Of a stretch of DNA of 64,000 bases, positions 58,501 to 64,000 are shown piece after piece. The stretch comes from Bacteroidaceae bacterium. GTDB lineage: Bacteria > Bacteroidota > Bacteroidia > Bacteroidales > Bacteroidaceae. Made by a program: the position numbers and the translations under genes. Position 1 is the stretch's first letter, and each line of letters opens with the position of its first letter. The stretch is from NCBI GenBank assembly GCA_017529865.1, contig JAFXNA010000001.1, positions 1 through 64,000 on the forward strand. The letters are read 5' to 3'. The notes beneath the pieces were generated by a model. The model saw only the letters and a list, made by a program, of their open reading frames with translations. It was not told the origin of the DNA and did not search any database.

Positions 58501-59525
58501 ATGCCGTCTTCCGTCCAACTGATGACCTGACACCCCGTGTTGAATCCCGACATCCACAACTGCCCTTTGTTGTCTTTAAACAAGCAGTTCATCGCATTAG
58601 TTTTATGCTGACTTATCAAGGCTGGTAGTTCTATCTGGCGTCCCTCTTCGTCCAAAACGATGAGCCCATAATAATAAGATAGGAGCCAAGTGTAGTGCAA
58701 ATGGTCGTCTTGCTCAACACGAATGAAGAAGTGAACGTCTTGTCCGTTTTCGTCTTTTGGCAGAGGTAATTGTGAAAGCGTAAAACGAGGAGCCACAGGC
58801 ATTCCAGGAAGGAGTTTCCGATCGGGTTGCATTTCGAACAGACCATTCTGGCATACGATGTATCCATCAGAGCGTAGATTCTCCGTCATACAGGTGGGCA
58901 CAAAGTCGGGAGCAATCATGTGGAAATTCATCGTTCCGGCAGGTTTGCAATAAAGTCCATCGTCATAGACTGCCATAAACAGGTTCCCGCGACTATCTTC
59001 ATAGAACATTGCAATTCCTGTCTTGACCTCATGTTTCTTGACCAACTGACAATTGCTATCAAACTCATACGCAGCATTGATGCCACCAATCCATATATGG
59101 TCATCCTGCGTGTGAATCATAATGGCATAAGGACTGATGGCAAACTCCTCAATATCTAACAGATGGGGGGTAAACGTGTTCTTGTCAAGAATATAGATAC
59201 CTTTTCGGGTACTGAACCATATATGTCCGTTGTTGTCGACGGCAATGTTGTTGATGTAGTTACGTGTAAGAACTCCTGGAGTGTTGAAGTCGGAACGTAA
59301 TACACGGATATTATAACCATCATCACGACATAGACCATCACTTGTGCCATACCACATGTATCCATCTTCGTCCTGCTGAATCGCAGTTACCTCATTCACA
59401 GGCAGCTTACCGATGTTCGGCATGTTCGAAACAAAGAAGTTCGAAACTTGTGCATCTGCTGTCACAGCAACGAGCAGCAGTGTTATGGTAAACGATATGA
59501 TTGACGACAGACGAAAGGACTTCAT
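55539..59525 (-). CDS. Hybrid two-component system regulator (HTCS)
   Basis: 1328 residues in one chain: signal/TM at the N-terminus, two seven-blade Reg_prop propellers in the periplasm (repeats such as IQQDEDGYMWYGTSDGL, VDNNGHIWFSTRKGI, KEDENGTLWIGAEHGLYQ), a Y_Y_Y domain, one TM helix (IVAYICYALLVIAIILYAAY, about 790), HisKA with FTNISHELLTPLAVIS, HATPase (NAIKYS, DEGFGID, GIGLSLTKDL), receiver (IVEDNVDM, VVSDISMPDMDG) and AraC-type HTH (SELCMSRSTLTRKL, GYNDRHTFSQSF). HTCS proteins sense glycan fragments and switch on the adjacent glycan-use genes. No SusC/SusD pair lies in the window, so its target is open. Confidence 0.94.
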   Translation of the reverse strand: MKSFRLSSIISFTITLLLVAVTADAQVSNFFVSNMPNIGKLPVNEVTAIQQDEDGYMWYGTSDGLCRDDGYNIRVLRSDFNTPGVLTRNYINNIAVDNNGHIWFSTRKGIYILDKNTFTPHLLDIEEFAISPYAIMIHTQDDHIWIGGINAAYEFDSNCQLVKKHEVKTGIAMFYEDSRGNLFMAVYDDGLYCKPAGTMNFHMIAPDFVPTCMTENLRSDGYIVCQNGLFEMQPDRKLLPGMPVAPRFTLSQLPLPKDENGQDVHFFIRVEQDDHLHYTWLLSYYYGLIVLDEEGRQIELPALISQHKTNAMNCLFKDNKGQLWMSGFNTGCQVISWTEDGISEIDINAFQQKAVPVPAVLQMFKDDDDIFWIYQDRKGLYLYNPATSEVTHYYDNPALRALQLYQIRCISPARFPNAIWAAFYGNRIICLQRQGMLLKPMKSIDLNNYTEESGEIECMKEDENGTLWIGAEHGLYQYNVTNGVVRRIPQIEGLVSAITFTSNHQVWLAMKDGELIRYDKSKLDRTTTEFGINSIADAGNGHLWVATSDGRIKNFDIQNRTFADFTTNCGMEGGVVNDIIVDNHHNLWVISNQQIRIYNPQTNALHSISTADENVHLQRILPHSIHYDQAHQTIYFGGIPGIMAVNTSVMSGERQEDASSVASQAKVYITDIRSANNSIWFDSLRHQDKFILYPDDRNIEISFSNLNILNSATTRYAYRLLGLNDEWIYLVPGKNEAIYSNLSKGNYTFQVKTIDENGIWDEHFTELQIYCQPAWYETIVAYICYALLVIAIILYAAYRYQQRVQLRNEKQIAEQLVQTKLSYFTNISHELLTPLAVISSINESFEPTDAVQEEKRMMINSNISRLKHLLQQILDFRKVETGNLKLYVEQGNLSQLIDQRCKESFIPLAQSKQIQINIEKPVKDIIGYFDVDKIDKVLFNLVSNAIKYSNSNTKVTIRLQMLNSQTVSVSVVDEGFGIDSRDLQKIFSPFYISQPMARGRGVNLTSNGIGLSLTKDLIELHHGSIQVQSQRGHGSTFTIQFPINREAYSSLEIKDRKQDEQIGLLKKEITQMHISRNPATDLSLLIVEDNVDMLTALDELLSKQYHTFTASNGREALEVVKQHPELQFVVSDISMPDMDGLTLCRELKGNIDTSHLIIVMLTAMISSENQVESYNAGADAYLPKPFESKVLNALLTNLWNQRQLRQQAFRQNPETLSAEQLEVSDIDRDFIEKAITIVQQNISSPQLDVEFLASELCMSRSTLTRKLRSVTGDTPLDFIKSVKLKHAYRLLQQHRYSVIEVIEAVGYNDRHTFSQSFKDMFGVTPSKV

Positions 59526-59543
59526 AATTAAATTGTATTCGGT

Positions 59544-59580
59544 TTACTGTTTACGATTTACAGTTTTCGGTGCAAATATA
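59544..59580 (-). promoter_or_regulatory. HTCS gene -7 box followed by heptads in the 5' UTR
   Basis: Minus-strand TATATTTG at 59580-59573; immediately downstream, 59571-59544 holds four heptads (plus strand TTACTGT TTACGAT TTACAGT TTTCGGT), then the ATG at 59525. Confidence 0.6.
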
Positions 59581-59658
59581 GCACTTTTTTTCTAAAAAAC
59601 CTCCATAACCCACAAAAATTCGGCTATGGAGGCAATAAATTGGATAAAAAATATCACC

Positions 59659-62229
59659 TTATTTTATATATAGCTTCTTTCCGTTGACAATATTCAAACC
59701 TTTTTGCAAATTATTGAGTCGTTGACCTTGTAGGTTATAGATAGATTTTTTGTTCAATCTCTTCACGCTCCACTCTTCACGCTTCACCCCATCAATACTA
59801 GTAGGGTCGAACGTGGGATCGGTTATATTACGTTCATAGAAAAACCATTTCTGATAGTTATCAGCTACTGCCAGGCATCCTTCGTTCAGTCGAATACGAT
59901 AGTCCCAATGATGAGAGCGTTGCCATTCTCCATTGCTGTCATCGTAGATATAATCTGTATTAGCGACAACACAGATGATAACCTCATTGGCCGGACGGTC
60001 AGAGATGTCAAGTTCCATCTTTCCACAATAGACGGGCTGGCTATAGTATGCTTTCCCGTCTTTCGTACGATAACAGAGCTGAGCTTCCATATGAGTGTCC
60101 TCCGGACGGAATTCCACAACGACCTTCTGTGCAGAAGGGTCAACATGGATAGGAATGAAGTTTGCCCCACTCCACCCAGGGTTGGTGAGCGTATCAGGAG
60201 CAAGCCAGCCACTATTGTCGTTCAAAATCGGTTTGGCGTATGGTGTCATGCGCCATGTATCGCAGTTCACGTAATAAGGTTCCCACTCAGGACCGATAGC
60301 TTGTCCGAACGCATCAGAAGCCGAGTTGCGATAGGCTTTCGAACCATAGCCGAAATCATAGATAGCCATACGTGAACGATATTGCAGAATCACCTTTCTC
60401 ATCGCTTCCTCACCGATGGAATCACCGATTCCTTCCAATACCCGATAGCCACAATAGCGCCATATCCAAGGCACACTACCTGTTCCGCAAAAACTAGAAA
60501 GAATGGTTGGAAATGAATTGCCATATTGAGTACCTCCCAGAATTCTACGCCATGTACAGATTTGTTTGCCATCGTTTGTATATCGGTTCACACCTTGTGC
60601 CTGAGGACCTCCGAAAGAACCATCCTGTAACCAGCCAGAATAGCATTCTATTGGCATAAACGGAGCCAGGAATGGTCCACAATCCAGCCAACCAGCTCGT
60701 GCGTCATCATCTTCTTTGGTGTTGCCAGCCTCTTCTGCTTTCAGTTGTGCCATCTTGCTTTGAGCCCACGTGTTCCCTGCCTCATGAAACCAAGACGAAC
60801 CTTTCACTCCCGGCATATCAGCAAAGGTTGCGTGAATTCCTTCGTGTATCATGGCATCTCGTTGGTATGCTCCGTCGTTCCATTTAGTATCAGCATCGAG
60901 ACGGAAACGGCTGAAAGGATACCATGACGCCCATATACAAGCCCAAGTCTGCCCATCGGCATACGTTGCACTTTGATACCCCCCTTGCTCCTCAGGACTT
61001 GTGTTATCGTTCGTCAATCCTGAGCCGAATATGTAGATGATAGACTTATAGCCTTTTCGTGCACTGAGGTCGGGTGGCCAACCCATCTTGTTACGCAAAT
61101 AGGCAAATTCCTGATCGAAATAATCAACCATCCGTTTGGCGGCAGCATACACAGTAGCAGAGTCAGTACCTACTTCCTTGTTGAGATTATCACCCCAGAA
61201 TGCTGACCACCATTTGCCAACATATTTGTTTGCAGGTGCCTGCTTCCCATTAGCTGTACGTTTGTAGAAGGTGTGTACCTTCTGTGGCTCAGCCAGTTCA
61301 GGATATTCTGAGCGGAAATCATAACCAAAATGCACTGTATGGGCTGCCCAATCATAGAATTCGCCACGATGCTCCTGCACATCTACAAAGTAGTTATAGT
61401 CTTTCACGATGATGGTTCCGTCTTCCGTCGTCATTCTTGTCTTCAAGGTATAGAAACCGCCATCAGCCTGAGTAACATTTGAAAGAGTGAAGTCAGCAGT
61501 ATTCTTATAGCTTCGTATCGTTTTACCTTTTGCGTCCAACCAAGAATATTTTGCTGATTTGATAGTCTCTGGTACGATAGCTGACAGCGTGATGCTATTG
61601 CCCGCATCCGTTTGAATATAGTTTCTTTGGTTCCAGTCTTGTTCGTTGATTCTCACTTGAGGTTTCACCATCCAGGAATCTACATAGTTCTTACGTCCGA
61701 ATGCGATAGCCTGTTGGTTACTGGTAACTGATGCAACCGTACCCCCAATCGTTACATCAAACACATAAGTAATCGTATCGGTAACCGTTTTGCTTATAAA
61801 CGATTCTTTCACGATGAAATGATCGTTTTCTGCCACATTTCCACTTGTGTCGTGCGATATATAAAACTTTCCGTCCATAAAACAGACACAGACCGCCCTG
61901 CTTGTTTGTTTGCTGGTTGCTAAGCCCGTCTTGGTAAACCAATGGCCAAACCCTTCACTCACTGTGCGAGTGGCATAGAATGATTCCTTACCATTACTTG
62001 TATTGTAGGTCGCAACAAGATTCAATTTACCAGATCTCAATGCATCGTCTACATCTGAAGCCGTAGTCAGTCCATAAGCCTGTGTAAGCAAAGACTGAGC
62101 AACAACAAACTCGCTGGGTTGTGCATCCATCGGACGTGTAATGTTGACCGTGAATGTAACCCTTCTGCCATTAGCATTAGCACCTAATGACAGCAAAAGA
62201 AGCAATCCAAATACTACCGTCTGTTTCAT
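59659..62229 (-). CDS. Large exported protein with HExxH motif and T9SS-like C-terminal tail
   Basis: 856 residues. Signal peptide (VVFGLLLLLSLGANA|NGRR). Residues about 1-290: beta-rich/Ig-like part. About 290-680: a domain with RDAMIHEGIHATFADMPG (HExxH) followed by SSWFHEAGNTWAQ, which could supply the third zinc ligand. It recalls DUF6055-type putative peptidases; that assignment is uncertain. The end SIYNLQGQRLNNLQKGLNIVNGKKLYIK is a typical Bacteroidales T9SS-like sorting tail. Right before it, VKREEWSVKRL is coded by four heptads. Its neighbour HTCS may regulate it. Confidence 0.78.
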   Translation of the reverse strand: MKQTVVFGLLLLLSLGANANGRRVTFTVNITRPMDAQPSEFVVAQSLLTQAYGLTTASDVDDALRSGKLNLVATYNTSNGKESFYATRTVSEGFGHWFTKTGLATSKQTSRAVCVCFMDGKFYISHDTSGNVAENDHFIVKESFISKTVTDTITYVFDVTIGGTVASVTSNQQAIAFGRKNYVDSWMVKPQVRINEQDWNQRNYIQTDAGNSITLSAIVPETIKSAKYSWLDAKGKTIRSYKNTADFTLSNVTQADGGFYTLKTRMTTEDGTIIVKDYNYFVDVQEHRGEFYDWAAHTVHFGYDFRSEYPELAEPQKVHTFYKRTANGKQAPANKYVGKWWSAFWGDNLNKEVGTDSATVYAAAKRMVDYFDQEFAYLRNKMGWPPDLSARKGYKSIIYIFGSGLTNDNTSPEEQGGYQSATYADGQTWACIWASWYPFSRFRLDADTKWNDGAYQRDAMIHEGIHATFADMPGVKGSSWFHEAGNTWAQSKMAQLKAEEAGNTKEDDDARAGWLDCGPFLAPFMPIECYSGWLQDGSFGGPQAQGVNRYTNDGKQICTWRRILGGTQYGNSFPTILSSFCGTGSVPWIWRYCGYRVLEGIGDSIGEEAMRKVILQYRSRMAIYDFGYGSKAYRNSASDAFGQAIGPEWEPYYVNCDTWRMTPYAKPILNDNSGWLAPDTLTNPGWSGANFIPIHVDPSAQKVVVEFRPEDTHMEAQLCYRTKDGKAYYSQPVYCGKMELDISDRPANEVIICVVANTDYIYDDSNGEWQRSHHWDYRIRLNEGCLAVADNYQKWFFYERNITDPTFDPTSIDGVKREEWSVKRLNKKSIYNLQGQRLNNLQKGLNIVNGKKLYIK
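59760..59787. repeat. Heptad array inside the HExxH protein gene (4 units)
   Basis: TCTTCAC GCTCCAC TCTTCAC GCTTCAC on the plus strand, coding VKREEWSVKR just before the C-terminal sorting tail. Confidence 0.8.
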
Positions 62230-62267
62230 TTTTTTTCCTTGTTAGATTAGTGATATATAACCGAGTG

Positions 62268-62298
62268 CAAAATTACTGCTTTTTGACAAATACCCAAA
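62268..62298 (-). promoter_or_regulatory. Promoter of the HExxH protein gene
   Basis: Minus-strand TTTG (62298-62295), 19-bp spacer, TAATTTTG (62275-62268), 39 bp before the start codon. Confidence 0.7.
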
Positions 62299-62327
62299 TC
62301 GGTATTTCGCTCAATGCACGCTGTTTT

Positions 62328-63347
62328 TTAGTCATTTTTCTTCCATCGGCCACTCATCCAAGGCACTTTCTCCACGTAAGGAACCAACCAAGAGCAAACG
62401 ACGAAGAGGAAGAGGATAAGGAGAATGCATTCACCCCAATTGTACTTGTAGGTCAGGTGGGCTGTACGGTGGGTGAAGATATAGAAATAGATAAGGGGAT
62501 AATGAGCAACAAAATAGACCATGCTGTGCTGCCCGATGTAGTTAATGATAGGGATGCGGGGCAATGGAAGAGCTAGCAGAAGACCAGAGAGTCCGCACAG
62601 GATGCAGACGGTGTTGATAATGATTCCCCACATGTTGCCTTCCCAGTTGTTGGTACTCATGGTGTACTCGCCATGAAACAGGATATTACCTGCAATGAAT
62701 ATCCCAATGAGGATGATGGAGAGGATGATGGTGCGAGTTCGTCTCAGTTTCTGCATTATCACTTTCCACACCCTGCCCAAGAAAAAGAAGAAGATGCCCA
62801 TGAATACATTGTCTAGACTGAGCCATAAGGGGCTGTCGATGGTGTAGAGCCAATAAGACACGAAAGGAAATAGGAGGATGAGCCAATGGAGATATCGTAC
62901 TTTCTCGATGAAATGGATGGCAATATAGGCGGTGAAGAATGACATGAGGAACCAACATGGCCCATTGCCATAGCTATGACTAGTGTTCCACAGGTGTGAC
63001 CACTCGAAGCTGGCCATCTTACCTTTTACAAAGATATGAGGGAAGAGGGCAATCATACCAAAATAGACGATGGCACCAATGATGCTCCAGGTGATATAGG
63101 GCACCAACAGGCGCTTTACTCGATCCTTGCAGTATTTCCAAGAGTTTCCGCTTACGGTTTTGTTGAAGTAACCTGCTTTAAAGAAAAAGAAACACATAAA
63201 GAAGAAAGTCCAACTCATCAAATCGTACCAGGAGACACCTCCTACCTGTTGCCAGCGCAGTCCACACATGGCAATAGCATGATTGCACATCATGCGGATG
63301 ATGCAGAGGCCACACAGGAAATCAAAGGTATGATTACGCTCTTTCAT
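62328..63347 (-). CDS. Acyltransferase-3 family membrane protein
   Basis: 339 residues, about ten membrane helices. FDFLCGLCIIRMMCNHA opens the family (R and H near the first helix), followed by FFFKAGYFNK, WFLMSFFTAYIAIHFIEK and VYFVAHYPLIYF. These enzymes transfer acetyl or other acyl groups to surface polysaccharides. It begins inside the 3' end of the flippase gene (14-bp overlap), which supports a role in surface-glycan synthesis. Confidence 0.88.
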   Translation of the reverse strand: MKERNHTFDFLCGLCIIRMMCNHAIAMCGLRWQQVGGVSWYDLMSWTFFFMCFFFFKAGYFNKTVSGNSWKYCKDRVKRLLVPYITWSIIGAIVYFGMIALFPHIFVKGKMASFEWSHLWNTSHSYGNGPCWFLMSFFTAYIAIHFIEKVRYLHWLILLFPFVSYWLYTIDSPLWLSLDNVFMGIFFFFLGRVWKVIMQKLRRTRTIILSIILIGIFIAGNILFHGEYTMSTNNWEGNMWGIIINTVCILCGLSGLLLALPLPRIPIINYIGQHSMVYFVAHYPLIYFYIFTHRTAHLTYKYNWGECILLILFLFVVCSWLVPYVEKVPWMSGRWKKND

Positions 63348-64000
63348 GCTTCTTCCGGATGTAACTAATACATTCTCGCAAAATTTCTGCTTTTAACAAC
63401 CACAGCACACCTAAATATATCATAGCTACCATGAGAATGCGGACAGCTAACAACAAGTAGCTGTTGGTGATGGAGGATGTGGCAAAGTAGGTGACTATAA
63501 TAGCCAACAAGGTCACCAAGAAGAAAGGAAGTACATCGAGCAGGGCTGATGTGAGGTTCAGACGCAGTTCGCGCCACACGAAATAGTGCCAGATAAACAT
63601 CCAGACAACGATGATGATGACATAGTTGATGACCATCAGCATAATGCCGCTATAGCCAAACCAATTGAGATGGAAATACTGCACACCAAACAAGTTGGCC
63701 AGAATGATAGCACTTTGGGCAATGGTGTTCCACATAAACACATCGGACTTGCCGCGACTGATGATGAAATTGTAGTAGAGGGCCGCTAATGGAAGGAACG
63801 CTCCAGCGATGCAAAGCACACGTAGGAAAGGTACGGCTGTCAGCCACTGGGGAGGAGCGATAATCTCGATAAATTCGGCCGAAACAAGGCTGAGGCCAAA
63901 CATTAAAGGGAAGGTAACGAAGGCGGTGAAACGGAGCATTTTGCGGAAAACTCGTTGTTGGCGCTCCAAGTCATCGTCTACTTGTACAAACATGGGTTGG
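63334..64000 (-). CDS. Polysaccharide flippase (Wzx/MATE-like), C-terminal part
   Basis: Open to the window edge; the first visible Met is at 63993, but the frame continues upstream (AACCCATG), so the real start is outside. About 220 residues with six membrane helices (FTAFVTFPLMFGLSLVSA, FLRVLCIAGAFLPLAALYYNFIIS, MLMVINYVIIIVVWMFIWHYF and others). QRVFRKMLRFTAFVTFPLMFGL is the typical junction of oligosaccharide flippases. It moves lipid-linked sugar units across the inner membrane. Confidence 0.85.
   Translation of the reverse strand, partial: QPMFVQVDDDLERQQRVFRKMLRFTAFVTFPLMFGLSLVSAEFIEIIAPPQWLTAVPFLRVLCIAGAFLPLAALYYNFIISRGKSDVFMWNTIAQSAIILANLFGVQYFHLNWFGYSGIMLMVINYVIIIVVWMFIWHYFVWRELRLNLTSALLDVLPFFLVTLLAIIVTYFATSSITNSYLLLAVRILMVAMIYLGVLWLLKAEILRECISYIRKKHERA

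Overview
This window reads as chromosomal DNA of a Bacteroidota bacterium, most likely a Prevotella-type member of Bacteroidales. The evidence is the repeated TAnnTTTG -7 boxes (several with a TTTG -33 box 19-20 bp upstream), few strong Shine-Dalgarno sites, a smalltalk-type small protein, DUF4252 proteins, a one-piece hybrid two-component regulator and a T9SS-like C-terminal tail. No rRNA, tRNA, CRISPR array or prophage was seen.

Layout. 1-5.6 kb: end of a probable HU-type protein, smalltalk, metF, holB and a YfhO-type membrane protein. 5.8-8.6 kb: TM2 protein, an AAA ATPase paired with a DUF4435 Toprim-like protein (OLD/PARIS-like) and DUF3109. 8.6-19.3 kb: trmH-type methyltransferase, typA, acpP-fabF-rnc, a GH3-family protein, an Ig-like lipoprotein, DUF3108 and rnhB. 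19.5-28.6 kb: a Thr/Ser repeat protein, a GH2 enzyme, and the leftward run ychF-lgt-TPR protein-GH43. 28.7-32.0 kb: a GATase/dipeptidase fusion, an M28 peptidase and SufE. 32.0-32.8 kb: a REP-associated tyrosine transposase (RAYT) inside a dense REP cluster. 32.9-35.6 kb: an ECF sigma operon with DUF4252 proteins. 35.8-42.2 kb: a GH43-like enzyme, ribF, a methyltransferase-like gene and etfB-etfA-acyl-CoA dehydrogenase. 42.2-49.0 kb: a complete leftward tryptophan operon trpB-E-G-D-C-F-A. 49-64 kb: M20 hydrolase, prfB, CYTH, VanZ, SNF transporter, AMP-binding ligase, HTCS regulator, secreted HExxH protein, acyltransferase and a flippase cut by the window edge.

Three signals stand out. (1) Upstream of trpB there is a clear promoter, an 18-residue leader peptide with three consecutive Trp codons, and a GC-rich hairpin. 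Mutually exclusive 1:2, 2:3 and 3:4 pairings can be drawn by eye, so this looks like a classical trp attenuator in a Bacteroidota genome. (2) trpF is split by a frameshift lying exactly in a four-copy heptanucleotide array; one more or two fewer units would restore the frame, and the present form has an overlapping stop/start (TGATG). (3) The window carries several dispersed repeat families: word-like tandem repeats of strict 7-bp (sometimes 8-bp) period at many intergenic gaps and inside several genes; a GC-rich palindromic element in about eleven copies, eight of them inside reading frames and one forming a gene end; and the REP family around the RAYT gene.

All family assignments come from reading the sequence. 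No database search, folding program or genome-wide count was available, and those checks are named where they matter.
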